Assembly (NCBI GenBank): GCA_016712225.1
Contig: JADJRL010000003.1
Location: 4,477,501-4,541,500, forward strand
Length of the DNA: 64,000 bases
Source: Candidatus Defluviibacterium haderslevense
Lineage (GTDB): Bacteria; Bacteroidota; Bacteroidia; Chitinophagales; Saprospiraceae
Reading direction: 5' to 3'
This document shows, piece after piece, positions 46,310 through 55,871 of the stretch; position 1 is the stretch's first letter, and each line of letters begins with the position of its first letter. The translations under genes were made by a program, and so were the position numbers. A model generated the notes under the pieces. It worked only from the letters and a program-made list of their open reading frames with translations. It was not told where the DNA came from and did no database searches.

Positions 46310-46405
46310 GTTGGTGTCAAGTTTCCCGACACTCCAAGTGCAACTTGTATCCGACGTAAGTAATTCTCAGTTCAAATTATACCTAACTTGACTTAATCAT
46401 TGACT

Positions 46406-46855
46406 TTAATTTCTCTTAAACTCACGATCCAATTCACGCTTTTGATCTCTCTCCTTAATCGAATCTCGTTTATCAAATGCTTTTTTACCGGAGGCTAATG
46501 CTATTTCAATTTTTGCAATTCCCCGATCATTAAAATAAACCTTATACGGAACTAGCGTCATTCCTTTTTCTGCAACTTTACGTTCTAACTTATTTAATTC
46601 AGCTTTATTTAAAAGTAATTTTCTTGATCTTTTTGGATCATGATTATTATAAGAACCAGGATCATATTCTGAAATGTGCATATTTTTAATCCATAGCTCC
46701 CCTTTTTCAAATAGGCAATAGGCATCACTAAGGTTAGCTTTGCCTTCCCTGATCGACTTGATTTCTGTGCTCTTAAGCATGACACCAGCCTCAATGGTTT
46801 GAACAAAATGATAGAGATGGGTTGCTTTGCGATTAACGATTTCTACAACACTCAT
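46406..46855 (-). CDS. smpB: SsrA-binding protein SmpB
   Basis: The 149-residue protein is a full-length SmpB: NRKATHLYHFVQTIEAGVML (8-27), the TEIKSIREGKANLSDAYC motif (30-47), YNNHDPKRSRKLLL near 69-82, and the basic C-terminal tail KAFDKRDSIKERDQKRELDR. SmpB carries tmRNA to stalled ribosomes for trans-translation. No tmRNA gene is visible next to it. Its start overlaps the stop of the upstream lipoprotein gene (ATGA). Confidence 0.96.
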   Translation of the reverse strand: MSVVEIVNRKATHLYHFVQTIEAGVMLKSTEIKSIREGKANLSDAYCLFEKGELWIKNMHISEYDPGSYNNHDPKRSRKLLLNKAELNKLERKVAEKGMTLVPYKVYFNDRGIAKIEIALASGKKAFDKRDSIKERDQKRELDREFKRN

Positions 46856-47322
46856 TTAGATTTTACTTTCAAATAATTAAAATTAATCACCTTGGATGCT
46901 TTGAGGTCCAAAATTTGAGCTGTCATACTGCTATCAGCATTCATTTTATATTGAATAATTTGTGGAAAATCATGTTTCTCATTTACAAATCGAAAGTTCC
47001 AAATGGGATCAGCATTTCTGACAAAAGCAGTTGTAGTCATAACACTATCAACTTTTAATTTAGCTTCATAAATCCAATTTTTGTCAGATTTATAAATTCT
47101 CATATTCTCTTTAATTGTAGCAGTCCCAAGACTCATATCATACGAAACGCCCATAAATTCAGTTGGCGATATTTTAGACCATTTTTCATAATACTCTTTA
47201 TCCACAATCTTCCAGGTTCCGAGCAACCAAGAACAATCAAGGTCTTTCTTATTAACTACATTAACTTTACTGGAACTGCAAGAAAATAAAATGATTATCA
47301 ATACATAAATTAAGCTTTTCAT
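46852..47322 (-). CDS. lipoprotein of unknown function (lipocalin-like, DUF6265-type)
   Basis: The 156-residue product starts MKSLIYVLIIILFSCSSSKV, a lipoprotein signal peptide with Cys near residue 15. Then LLGTWKIVDKEYYEKWSKI suggests a small lipocalin-like barrel, with RFVNEKHDFPQIIQYKM near 113-129, a pattern shared with DUF6265-like lipoproteins; that family call is tentative. It lies between aldehyde dehydrogenase (17 bases) and smpB (overlap 4) on one transcript. Function unknown. Confidence 0.8.
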   Translation of the reverse strand: MKSLIYVLIIILFSCSSSKVNVVNKKDLDCSWLLGTWKIVDKEYYEKWSKISPTEFMGVSYDMSLGTATIKENMRIYKSDKNWIYEAKLKVDSVMTTTAFVRNADPIWNFRFVNEKHDFPQIIQYKMNADSSMTAQILDLKASKVINFNYLKVKSK

Positions 47323-47339
47323 TTTTTAGTTTTTAATGT

Positions 47340-48767
47340 TTAAGAAAATAAATTTATGGTTAAGTTTTTAATTTTTTGTTTTAATTTAGAATAATTGGGA
47401 TAAAACAATTTAAGTGAACTAAAAAAGAATACTTGTTTAGAAACACTTCGAACATGAGAAAAAGTTTCAAGGCCATATTTGCCATGACTATAACCCATTC
47501 CACTTTGATGATTGCCTCCAAAAGGTAAATCCAAATTACAAAAATTAATGAGGCAATTATTAATTGAGACTCCCCCTGAACGACATACATTCATGACCTG
47601 CTTTATAAATGATTCTCGCTTACTAAAAACATAAAGACATAATGGGCGATCTAATATCATCATTTTTGGAAGCAATTCTTCAATATTGGAATAGGTAATG
47701 ATAGGTAATACAGGTCCAAACAATTCTACTTGCATTACTGGAGCATTCCAATTCACATTTCTTAAAAGTATAGGTTTGATCTTTAATGTTCTCAAATCTA
47801 ATTCAATAGGTTCAACTAATTCAGCTCCTTCATCTAAACTTTGATTCACCAAGTCCAATAATTGATGATAATGCTTTGAGTCAATAATTCCACAATAATC
47901 TTGGTGCGAAACCATGTGATCACCAAACCAATTAATTAATTGTTGCTTCCAAAGAGTTATAAATTCATCAACCAAATCTTTGTGAATTATTATATAATCA
48001 GGTGAGATACAAACTTGACCGGCATTAATGATTTTTGCGTGTGCTACCCTTTCAACCACTTGTTTAAGATTGACCTTTTGGTCGATAACAACAGGAGATT
48101 TCCCACCCAGTTCTAAAGTTACCGGAGTTAAATTCTGAGCAGCCATTTGCATAACTCTTTTTCCATTTTTTCCTGATCCGGTAAAGAAAATATGGTCGAA
48201 TGGCAATTTGATTAAGTCTTCAGCCAATTCAACCCCACCATTTAGAACAATGATTTCGTCATCGGTAAATGCTTGCTTCACTATTTTTTCTATTAATTTC
48301 GAAGTGTGCGAAGTTAATTCTGACGGTTTAAGAATGATTTTATTTCCAGCGGCAAAAGCAGAAATAAGTGGAACAAATGATAAATTGATTGGAAAATTCC
48401 AAGGAGAAAAAATAAGTACAACACCTTTGGGTTCTAATATGGTATAAGATCGGGTACCAATTAAAGTTATATTGGAAGAAACAGCTTGTTTTTCACTCCA
48501 CCGATTCAAATGTTTGATCATGGATTTTATTTCCATTAAACAAACTAATAATTCAGATGCATCTGATTCGAAAGGTGGTTTTCTAAAATCTTGAAATAAG
48601 GCATTTTGAATTTGTTCTCGATGTGCTAACAAAGATTTTCGAAGTCTTTTCAATCCTTCAATTCTGTTGGAAACACTTGGAAATGGGTTACCATAATAAG
48701 ATGTTCGCAAATGTTCAAAAGCCCAAATTGCGTTTACATTCTTTTCATTATCAACCATTAATTCCAC
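47340..48767 (-). CDS. aldehyde dehydrogenase (family 3-like)
   Basis: The 475-residue protein is an NAD(P)-dependent aldehyde dehydrogenase. It has VLIFSPWNFPINLSF near 115-129, FTGSGKNGKRVMQ near 193-205, the catalytic Glu in ELGGKSPVV near 220, and the catalytic Cys in INAGQVCISPDY near 255. The short C-terminal half and basic/hydrophobic end are like the fatty-aldehyde (ALDH3) group. The true start may be the second ATG (codon 4, MVDNEK). Likely role: oxidising fatty or aromatic aldehydes. Confidence 0.9.
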   Translation of the reverse strand: MELMVDNEKNVNAIWAFEHLRTSYYGNPFPSVSNRIEGLKRLRKSLLAHREQIQNALFQDFRKPPFESDASELLVCLMEIKSMIKHLNRWSEKQAVSSNITLIGTRSYTILEPKGVVLIFSPWNFPINLSFVPLISAFAAGNKIILKPSELTSHTSKLIEKIVKQAFTDDEIIVLNGGVELAEDLIKLPFDHIFFTGSGKNGKRVMQMAAQNLTPVTLELGGKSPVVIDQKVNLKQVVERVAHAKIINAGQVCISPDYIIIHKDLVDEFITLWKQQLINWFGDHMVSHQDYCGIIDSKHYHQLLDLVNQSLDEGAELVEPIELDLRTLKIKPILLRNVNWNAPVMQVELFGPVLPIITYSNIEELLPKMMILDRPLCLYVFSKRESFIKQVMNVCRSGGVSINNCLINFCNLDLPFGGNHQSGMGYSHGKYGLETFSHVRSVSKQVFFFSSLKLFYPNYSKLKQKIKNLTINLFS

Positions 48768-48786
48768 AACATCACGATATTAGAAC

Positions 48787-48794
48787 CAAAGATA
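48787..48794 (-). promoter_or_regulatory. candidate -7 promoter element for the aldehyde dehydrogenase operon
   Basis: The minus strand reads TATCTTTG 19 bases upstream of the aldehyde dehydrogenase start. It matches TAnnTTTG. No convincing upstream box is seen. Confidence 0.45.
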
Positions 48795-48837
48795 CAACAG
48801 GCAATGCGATCCTCTGGTAAATGTCAATACAATAAAT

Positions 48838-50016
48838 CTATACCTGGCTGTTCAATGCGATATTTCTAACTGCATCAGCTACTTTTATAGCAATAGACTC
48901 ATCCATTACAGGAGGAATGATTTGATCTTTAGTCGGATGAGATATTCCAGCAGCTATAGCTTCCGCAGCAGCAAATTTCATTGCTAAAGTTATTCTGGGT
49001 GCACGAGCTTGAATAGCTCCTAAAAATATTCCCGGAAAAGCTAAAACATTATTGACCTGATTCGGAAAATCGGATCGTCCTGTTCCAACTGCAAAAGCAC
49101 CACCAGCAAATGCTTCATCTGGAAAAATCTCTGGAATAGGGTTTGCCAAAGCCAATATAAATGGATCTTTAGCCATGGTACGTATATCATTTCGATCTAA
49201 CAAATCTGCCTTACTAACTCCTATGAATACATCAGCGTCAAGTATGGCTTCAAAAACTGAACCTTCTAGATTTCTTGGATTGGTATAATTAAGCAAATCT
49301 AATTTGACTGCATTCAAATCGGTTCTATTCTTATGAATAATTCCCATTGAATCACATAAAGTCAACTCTTTTACTATTTGTTGATTGGGTGTATTTGGAT
49401 CCTTTTTTCCTAAAAACCTGCTGATTGCAATTCCTGCTGCTCCTGCGCCATTGATAACAATTTTAAGATCTGACATGGACTTCCCAGTAATTTTGCAATA
49501 ATTAATCATGGCAGCTAACACAACTATTGCTGTTCCATGTTGATCATCATGAAAAACCGGTATCCCAATATTCTGAAGTCTTTCTTCGATTTCGAAACAC
49601 CTAGGAGATGCTATATCCTCTAAATTTATTCCTCCAAAGACCGGGGCAATATTCTTTATTATGGATATAATCTCTTCTGTGTCTTGAGTTTGAAGACAGA
49701 TAGGAAACCCGTTAATCCCTGCAAAACGCTTAAATAGCATGGCTTTTCCTTCCATAACCGGGATTGCAGCTAAAGCTCCAATATTGCCTAATCCTAAAAC
49801 TGCCGAACCATCTGAAATAATCCCTACAGTATTTCCTTTAATGGTGTAATCATATACTTTAGATGGATCTTTATGAATTTCTTCGCAGGGAGCTGCTACA
49901 CCAGGGGAATAAACCAAAGACAAATCTTCTTTAGAACTGAGTTCCATTTTATTTTCAACACTTAGTTTTCCCACTAATTGACTATGTAAAACTAAGGCCT
50001 TTTCAAAGACGTCCAT
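48838..50016 (-). CDS. NAD(P)-dependent malic enzyme (oxaloacetate-decarboxylating)
   Basis: The 392-residue protein is a short bacterial malic enzyme. It has LVYSPGVAAPCEEI near residue 29-42, GNTVGIISDGSAVLGLGNIG near 62-81, ICLQTQDTEEII, LEDIASPRCFEIEERL near 132-147 and FHDDQHGTAIVVLAA near 155-169, with NGAGAAGIAISRFL for NAD(P) binding. It converts malate to pyruvate and CO2. It lacks the phosphotransacetylase-like C-terminal domain of MaeB-type enzymes. No operon partner is obvious. Confidence 0.94.
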   Translation of the reverse strand: MDVFEKALVLHSQLVGKLSVENKMELSSKEDLSLVYSPGVAAPCEEIHKDPSKVYDYTIKGNTVGIISDGSAVLGLGNIGALAAIPVMEGKAMLFKRFAGINGFPICLQTQDTEEIISIIKNIAPVFGGINLEDIASPRCFEIEERLQNIGIPVFHDDQHGTAIVVLAAMINYCKITGKSMSDLKIVINGAGAAGIAISRFLGKKDPNTPNQQIVKELTLCDSMGIIHKNRTDLNAVKLDLLNYTNPRNLEGSVFEAILDADVFIGVSKADLLDRNDIRTMAKDPFILALANPIPEIFPDEAFAGGAFAVGTGRSDFPNQVNNVLAFPGIFLGAIQARAPRITLAMKFAAAEAIAAGISHPTKDQIIPPVMDESIAIKVADAVRNIALNSQV

Positions 50017-50178
50017 AAATTAGATTTGGATTAAGATAGCAAAAATATTGCCATATTAAATAAAATTTTAAAATTAATACCATAGATCCATATTAAGTCC
50101 AATTATTTATTAGATTCTGATCTCAAATAAACCATTAAATCTTAAAATAGTAACAATTCAGTACTCATAAAAATGTTT

Positions 50179-50676
50179 CTATTTTAAAATTGAAGCTAAA
50201 ATTTGTTCATTATGTATATCAGATTTAACCGGATAAATAATGTCATGTAAAATTAATCCTTTGGTCATTACAAAACTAGCCCTGTGCATTCCATCATAGA
50301 CTTTACCCATAAATTTCTTCCTTCCCCAAACACCAAATTTTGTAGCCAATTTGTGGTCTTCATCGACAATTAAATCATAGGGCAATGAATATTTAGTCAT
50401 GAACTTGTTATGATCTTTCCGATCATCAGGACTAACACCATAAATAACACAAGAATGCTTTTTTAACTCACCAAAGTGATCTCGCAGATTACATGCTTCT
50501 TTGGTGCAGGTTGGTGTATTATCTTTTGGGTAAAAAAAAAGCACAATCCAATCCTCGGATGCATCTGATAATTTGTGTCTACTTCCATCTTGGATCATAA
50601 ATTCAAAGTCAGGAATCAGATCACCCTTTTTGAATAAAAATTTGGGTTGATATTCAGGCAGTTCACTAGTTCCCAT
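50179..50676 (-). CDS. bcp: thioredoxin-dependent peroxiredoxin (Bcp/PrxQ type)
   Basis: The protein is a PrxQ-type peroxiredoxin: DWIVLFFYPKDNTPTCTKEA holds the peroxidatic Cys, and the second Cys five residues on (TCTKEAC) is the usual resolving Cys. It reduces hydrogen or organic peroxides. I place the start at the ATG ending at 50676 (MGTSELPEY), because a longer frame up to 50724 would overlap the upstream peptidase by 47 bases and add 16 unlikely residues. With this start there is one base between the genes. Confidence 0.9.
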   Translation of the reverse strand: MGTSELPEYQPKFLFKKGDLIPDFEFMIQDGSRHKLSDASEDWIVLFFYPKDNTPTCTKEACNLRDHFGELKKHSCVIYGVSPDDRKDHNKFMTKYSLPYDLIVDEDHKLATKFGVWGRKKFMGKVYDGMHRASFVMTKGLILHDIIYPVKSDIHNEQILASILK

Positions 50677-50677
50677 T

Positions 50678-52384
50678 TTAGCGATAAAACGTACTATTGA
50701 ATTCGCGTTTATTTCCACGGTCATCTATTGCTGTAATTAATAATTCATGTTTGCCCGGACTTAATTCATCTTCAAAATAATGCTTTATAGACCGCGTCTT
50801 AGCGTCATGCTCCATAAGTATCCATTGTCCATCAATATATGCATTATATTGAATTTCTCTTGCAGTGCCTAATGAAATAATGTTATCATACAGACCAAAA
50901 CTCATAAATTTGTTTTTAGGCATATTCGATCTAAATGTATAGGGAATAATAGTTGGCGGAATGGTGTCGACCTGAATTGAAAAAGTACCTAATTTCTTAA
51001 ATTCACTCACCAAGTATTCCCCTTCCCAATTTCCTCCGGTTGAAATATACTTAGATCCTTGTTTACATGCTATATAACATTTAGACATCAACCTTTCAGG
51101 AATTGATTTTGTAGGCTTTATGGCGATCTTATAGGGTTTGTGAATGGGATCATTATTTGGTTTTATTCCAAACCAATCTGAATATGCTATGGGTAAAGAA
51201 TTTTTGCAACTATCTAAAGTACAGCATAAATTTTCATAAAAACACCCTTGTGGAATATCGAATTTTACGGATTCAGATTCCAAGATATGTTCTTGATCAA
51301 AAACTAATTTTTGGGAATTTTCATTTTTCTTTACTGGTGTTGTATAATTTACTTTTTGAATATTGAATTCAACTTTAGATTCATTTTGTTTGGCATCACC
51401 AACAATAAGTTGTACTCGATGTAAAAGACTGTCACCTATATAATACAAACCATTATTTTCAATAGTCTTATATAGGGATAGTTTATTCCCCAATAATTTA
51501 AAACATCTATGAAATTGTCCTTTAGATGCCATCTTATTTTTATAATCAATATGCGCGTTGATATATTTAGTATCCTCTAAAGACCAATGATCCAAACTTA
51601 AAAAATAAATCATTTGACTATCCACTAAAACTTTGATTGTTTTGATCCCAACCCAATTCCATGAATGATCACTTCGATCTAAAGCATTAATGCCTAATGC
51701 CATCACATCTCCCGGTACTAAAATGGTTTTGGACAATTGACTTGGGCTATAGATCTTTTCGGAGGTAGTTATTCCTTCGCCATCAAAACCATAGACTTTG
51801 ATTCTTTTTATAGAAGGTGAAATATCATCCTCCACAGGTAGTCCAAATGTTACCGGATCTAAGACTTCATCGGTCCCAGTTCGTCTTAATTCGAAATGCA
51901 AATGAGCTCCCCTACTGGATCCGGTATTCCCCATATAGGCTAACAAGTCACCTGAATTCACTATTAATTCATTAGGTTGAAACTTTAAGTCCAATTCGAA
52001 TGATTTGTGTTTATACTGTTCTGTTTTGATTCGGGCTTCAATATCTGGTCGAAAATGATTAATGTGTGCATACATGGTTGTATAACCCTGGGGATGTTGG
52101 ACAAATAATGATTTTCCATAATTATCAGCATCAATGACAATTCTGCTGACAAAACCTTGGGCTACAGCTAACAAATCATCCCCTCCCACTCCAGTTAAGG
52201 ACCTAATATCTGTTCCTGCATGAAAATGGTTGTTTCGCAACTCGCCAAAACTTCCAGTCATTGAGATTCTATTCCTAACCGGAGACTCCATATGAAATTC
52301 TCCTGGACCACAATAAAATAGATTCGAATGGTCCATTTTAAATGAAAAAAATACAAAAAAAATGACCCAAGAAAACTTCTTCAT
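50678..52384 (-). CDS. M23 family (LytM-type) metallopeptidase
   Basis: The 568-residue protein has a hydrophobic N-terminus (FSWVIFFVFFSF) and the LytM domain early. HFHAGTDIRS places zinc ligands His55 and Asp59, and GAHLHFELRR gives His161/His163. The rest is a long C-terminal region of unknown, probably beta-sandwich, structure. It is predicted to cut peptidoglycan cross-links or act as a peptidase in the periplasm. It sits between meaB (9-base gap) and the peroxiredoxin gene. Confidence 0.88.
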   Translation of the reverse strand: MKKFSWVIFFVFFSFKMDHSNLFYCGPGEFHMESPVRNRISMTGSFGELRNNHFHAGTDIRSLTGVGGDDLLAVAQGFVSRIVIDADNYGKSLFVQHPQGYTTMYAHINHFRPDIEARIKTEQYKHKSFELDLKFQPNELIVNSGDLLAYMGNTGSSRGAHLHFELRRTGTDEVLDPVTFGLPVEDDISPSIKRIKVYGFDGEGITTSEKIYSPSQLSKTILVPGDVMALGINALDRSDHSWNWVGIKTIKVLVDSQMIYFLSLDHWSLEDTKYINAHIDYKNKMASKGQFHRCFKLLGNKLSLYKTIENNGLYYIGDSLLHRVQLIVGDAKQNESKVEFNIQKVNYTTPVKKNENSQKLVFDQEHILESESVKFDIPQGCFYENLCCTLDSCKNSLPIAYSDWFGIKPNNDPIHKPYKIAIKPTKSIPERLMSKCYIACKQGSKYISTGGNWEGEYLVSEFKKLGTFSIQVDTIPPTIIPYTFRSNMPKNKFMSFGLYDNIISLGTAREIQYNAYIDGQWILMEHDAKTRSIKHYFEDELSPGKHELLITAIDDRGNKREFNSTFYR

Positions 52385-52393
52385 CTTACCTGC

Positions 52394-53386
52394 CTACTTT
52401 AAAGTCGCAAAAATAAACTTTAATAGCTTATCAAACGCTTTTTCTGAACTCATATTACCATGTCCCACTTCGGTGGCTAGAAAATTGATCAATTCGACAT
52501 TGGATCTATTCATTAAAATGTACTGTTCTATCATTTTGGCCCATTGAACTTTAAAATAGGTTTCTGATTGTTTCAATCTTAACTTATATAATTGATTATC
52601 ATCAACTAACAAATTATAAAATAAATCAATATTATCCAACAATGTTGCCATACCTAAATCAGAAATCACAGATAATTGAACTATTTTTGGGGTCCAAAAA
52701 CTATACTTTCTGGGTACAAAATTTAATATTGAATTTAATTCTATATAAGTTTTATTTGAACCATTTAACGTTTCTCCGTCCGTTTTTGTAATAATGTACA
52801 TATCAGCCCACTCCATCACACCTCGCTTGATTCCTTGCATTTCATCTCCTGAATGTGGTTGCAACAACAAAAGAGTCATATCACATAATAAAGAAATCAG
52901 AAATTCCGATTGGCCAACCCCAACTGATTCAATTAGGATTCTATCAAAACCTGCGGCTTCACAAAGCAACATGGCTTCACGAGTATATAAAGCTAAACCA
53001 CCTAAATTAAGACTTGAAGGGCTAGGTCTTATAAAAGCATTAGCTTGTGAAGAAAGATGAGCCATCCTTGATTTATCACCCAAAATGCTACCCTTAGACA
53101 ATGCACTTGTAGGGTCTATGGTCAATACAGCCACTTTATGAGATTGTCCGATAAGAACTACCCCAATCTTATCAATTAATGTGCTTTTACCAACACCTGG
53201 AGGGCCGGTGATACCAATTCTAAGCGAATTCCCGGTCCAGGGTTCAATAAAATCAATTAAAGATTGGGCTAATTGTCGATCTTCAACATTTGATGACTCA
53301 ATCAATGTTATAGCTTGAGATAAGGCTTGACGGTCCCCATCTTTGATTCGATTTGCCCACTCCTTTATTTCTTTTTTTGGTTTCAA
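52394..53386 (-). CDS. meaB: methylmalonyl-CoA mutase-associated GTPase MeaB
   Basis: The 330-residue protein is a G3E-type P-loop GTPase. It has Walker A ITGPPGVGKST at 59-69, the ArgK/MeaB segment VLTIDPTSALSKGSILGDKS near 93-112, FIRPSPSSLNLGGL near 122-135, VESVGVGQSE near 152-161 and TKTD near 199. MeaB protects and loads methylmalonyl-CoA mutase with adenosylcobalamin. No mutase gene lies in the window. It leads a three-gene minus-strand unit with the M23 peptidase and peroxiredoxin. Confidence 0.93.
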   Translation of the reverse strand: MKPKKEIKEWANRIKDGDRQALSQAITLIESSNVEDRQLAQSLIDFIEPWTGNSLRIGITGPPGVGKSTLIDKIGVVLIGQSHKVAVLTIDPTSALSKGSILGDKSRMAHLSSQANAFIRPSPSSLNLGGLALYTREAMLLCEAAGFDRILIESVGVGQSEFLISLLCDMTLLLLQPHSGDEMQGIKRGVMEWADMYIITKTDGETLNGSNKTYIELNSILNFVPRKYSFWTPKIVQLSVISDLGMATLLDNIDLFYNLLVDDNQLYKLRLKQSETYFKVQWAKMIEQYILMNRSNVELINFLATEVGHGNMSSEKAFDKLLKFIFATLK

Positions 53387-53608
53387 ATTACTCAGTTCGT
53401 AAAGTAAAAAGATTTGACAAGCTTCTATACTTGTAGATAGATGGTTTATAAGCCATAAAGTTAGTATATTTTAAGTAACAAACTTTCATTCCCTCCAAAT
53501 ACACGTTTAATTACAGGGGCAAACAGAAGTATGAAATTAAAATACAAAACGAAGTGAAGTAAGCCCTATATTGTAAGCTGGTTATGAACCAAAATTGATT
53601 ATTATGGT

Positions 53609-53616
53609 TACCTTTG
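53609..53616 (+). promoter_or_regulatory. -7 promoter element for the iscSUA operon
   Basis: TACCTTTG, identical to the element before rplS, lies 25 bases before the iscS ATG. The upstream TTG closest to it is only 11 bases away, so the -33 box is uncertain. No IscR gene is nearby. Confidence 0.5.
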
Positions 53617-53641
53617 AAAGTAATAAAGGCAATCTATTCCT

Positions 53642-54862
53642 ATGTCGATAAAAAAAGTTTATTTAGATAATAATGCCACTACTCCTTGCGATCCAAGAGT
53701 AGTTGAAGCCATGCTACCCTATTTCTTCGAACATCCAGGAAATGCAGCGAGTAGAAGTCATCCTTTTGGATGGGAAGCAGAAAGTGCCGTGGATATTGCC
53801 CGGCAACAAATCGCTAAGCTTATTGGAGCGGATGACAAAGAAATCATCTTCACTTCTGGTGCTACAGAAGCTGATAATTTGGCTTTGAAAGGTGTTTATG
53901 AAATGTACAGTCGAAAAGGAAATCACATCATAACAGTTACCACCGAACATAAAGCCGTATTAGACACATGCAAGGTATTAGAAAAAAAAGGGGCAGAAGT
54001 TACCTATTTGGAGGTTGGTGCTGACGGAATGATTGACCTTAAGGCCTTAGAAGCAGCGATTAAGCCTACCACAATTCTGATATCTGTAATGTGGGCTAAC
54101 AATGAGACCGGGGTTATTCAACCGATGAAGGAAATAGGCAATATATGCGCCAAACACGGTATTTTATTCATGTCCGATGCGACTCAAGCTGTTGGAAAAA
54201 TCCCGGTAAACCCTCGAGAAACAGGTGTACATCTCATGGCATTTTCAGCGCATAAAATGTATGGCCCTAAAGGAGTAGGTGCTTTATATGTTAGTCGTAA
54301 AGATCCAAGAGTCAAAGTAACAGCACAGATGGACGGTGGAGGACATGAGCGCGGTATGCGTTCAGGCACACTTAATGTACCTGGTATCGTTGGATTTGGA
54401 AAAGCAGCAGAAATTGCACAGGCAGAAATGGAACAAGAAGCTGTGCGATTATCCAATTTGCGGGATCGTTTAGAGAATGGTTTAAAATCTTCGATGGAAG
54501 AAGTATATATCAATGGAAATATAGATCACAGGATGCCACATGTGACCAATATGTCGTTTAAGCATGTGGAAGGTGAAGGACTTATGATGACATTCAATCA
54601 AAACATTGCATTGTCTTCTGGTTCAGCTTGTACATCAGCATCATTAGAACCATCTTATGTATTAGTAGCCTTAGGCTTAGGTGATGACTTGGCACATTCA
54701 TCATTACGTTTTAGCTTAGGTCGATTTACCACAGAGGAGGAGGTTGATTTTGCAATTGAAGCCATTCGAAATGGTGTAAACCATATGCGAGATCTATCGC
54801 CTATTTGGGAAATGTACAAAGATGGAATTGATTTAAGTACCGTGGTGTGGTCGGCACATTAG
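53642..54862 (+). CDS. iscS: cysteine desulfurase IscS
   Basis: The 406-residue PLP enzyme has the class II cysteine desulfurase pattern of IscS. TSGATEADNLALKG is near 71-84, the PLP-binding Lys205 follows His204 in FSAHKMYGPKGVG, and the active-site Cys330 is in SSGSACTSASLEPS within the loop length typical of IscS. It mobilises sulfur from cysteine for Fe-S assembly and tRNA thiolation. It is first of the isc genes here; iscU begins 94 bases downstream. Confidence 0.95.
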   Translation: MSIKKVYLDNNATTPCDPRVVEAMLPYFFEHPGNAASRSHPFGWEAESAVDIARQQIAKLIGADDKEIIFTSGATEADNLALKGVYEMYSRKGNHIITVTTEHKAVLDTCKVLEKKGAEVTYLEVGADGMIDLKALEAAIKPTTILISVMWANNETGVIQPMKEIGNICAKHGILFMSDATQAVGKIPVNPRETGVHLMAFSAHKMYGPKGVGALYVSRKDPRVKVTAQMDGGGHERGMRSGTLNVPGIVGFGKAAEIAQAEMEQEAVRLSNLRDRLENGLKSSMEEVYINGNIDHRMPHVTNMSFKHVEGEGLMMTFNQNIALSSGSACTSASLEPSYVLVALGLGDDLAHSSLRFSLGRFTTEEEVDFAIEAIRNGVNHMRDLSPIWEMYKDGIDLSTVVWSAH

Positions 54863-54956
54863 TATCGAGAATTTTGTTAACAGAAGAAAAATAAGAATTG
54901 AAACCTTTCTACAATAAAAAGTGTTTCAGAATACAAGCTCAATAAATTAAAACAAT

Positions 54957-55346
54957 ATGGCATATTCAGAAAAAGTTTTAGATCATTTCAAACATCCTAA
55001 AAACGTAGGTACTTTGGATAAAAACGATTTAACAGTTGGAACAGGTCTTGTTGGCGCTCCAGAATGTGGTGATGTAATGAGATTACAAATCAAAGTAAAT
55101 CCAAGTACGAATACCATAGAGGACGCAAAATTTAAAACCTTTGGTTGTGGATCTGCAATAGCCTCATCTTCACTTGCTACTGAATGGCTTAAAGGCAAGA
55201 GTTTATCCGATGCGATGAAAATAGACAATATGGATATCGTTGAAGAGCTTGCATTGCCGCCTGTAAAAATTCATTGCTCGGTATTAGCTGAAGATGCAAT
55301 CAAATCAGCAATCAAGGACTATCAATCCAAAAACGGTTTATCTTAA
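54957..55346 (+). CDS. iscU: Fe-S cluster assembly scaffold IscU
   Basis: The 129-residue protein has all three scaffold cysteines: VGAPECGDVMRLQI with the conserved Asp, KTFGCGSAIASSSLATEW, and PPVKIHCSVLAEDAIKSAI. The LPPVK motif recognised by HscA is present as ALPPVKIHC, although hscA is not in this window. It accepts sulfur from IscS to build a 2Fe-2S cluster. The iscA gene follows after 12 bases. Confidence 0.95.
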   Translation: MAYSEKVLDHFKHPKNVGTLDKNDLTVGTGLVGAPECGDVMRLQIKVNPSTNTIEDAKFKTFGCGSAIASSSLATEWLKGKSLSDAMKIDNMDIVEELALPPVKIHCSVLAEDAIKSAIKDYQSKNGLS

Positions 55347-55358
55347 AACTAAGCACTT

Positions 55359-55685
55359 ATGATTTATGTAGCTGATTCTGCAAAAAATCAAATTACACAA
55401 ATGATGGCCGCAGAACATTTGGATCCATCTCATTTTGTAAGGGTATCTGTTACCAGTGGGGGTTGTAGTGGTTTGAGTTACAATATGGAGTTCGACAATG
55501 AATCTAAACCAAATGATCAAGTTTTTGAAGACAAAGGAATAAAAGTAGTTACTGATCTAAAGAGTTTTTTATACTTATTTGATTCTATGCTTGAATTTTC
55601 AGGTGGATTAGATGGCAAGGGCTTTCATTTTACGAATCCAAATGCATCTAGAACTTGTGGTTGTGGCGAAAGTTTTTCAGTATAA
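55359..55685 (+). CDS. iscA: HesB/IscA family iron-sulfur carrier
   Basis: The 108-residue A-type carrier has the three conserved cysteines: VTSGGCSGLSYNMEF near residues 32-46 and TCGCGESFSV at the end. It should pass Fe-S clusters from IscU to apoproteins. It is the last gene of the iscSUA unit, since a distinct envelope gene follows after a longer gap. ErpA-like function cannot be excluded. Confidence 0.94.
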   Translation: MIYVADSAKNQITQMMAAEHLDPSHFVRVSVTSGGCSGLSYNMEFDNESKPNDQVFEDKGIKVVTDLKSFLYLFDSMLEFSGGLDGKGFHFTNPNASRTCGCGESFSV

Positions 55686-55871
55686 ATTAATCAAAACACC
55701 AAATTACTATACTTAATTTTCACAAATTATTTTATTGCTTATTTTACCTTCACATTAAAAAAGTGGTTGGTAATTTTAATAAATCAATCCTAGATAGCAT
55801 TGAATTTCAATTGCCAGAAACTTTCTAAAATTTTCAACTTTAAGATCACAACCTTCACACAAACGCATTAC

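Noticed and set aside
46316..46392. 8-bp inverted repeats GTCAAGTT/AACTTGAC 77 bases end to end, like a tiny mobile element
   Set aside because: No target duplication or coding content, and repeats this short are expected by chance; kept only as context for the smpB copy.
46264..46405. possible tmRNA gene beside smpB
   Set aside because: The gap is only 142 bases and has neither an alanine acceptor end nor a tag frame; too short for tmRNA.
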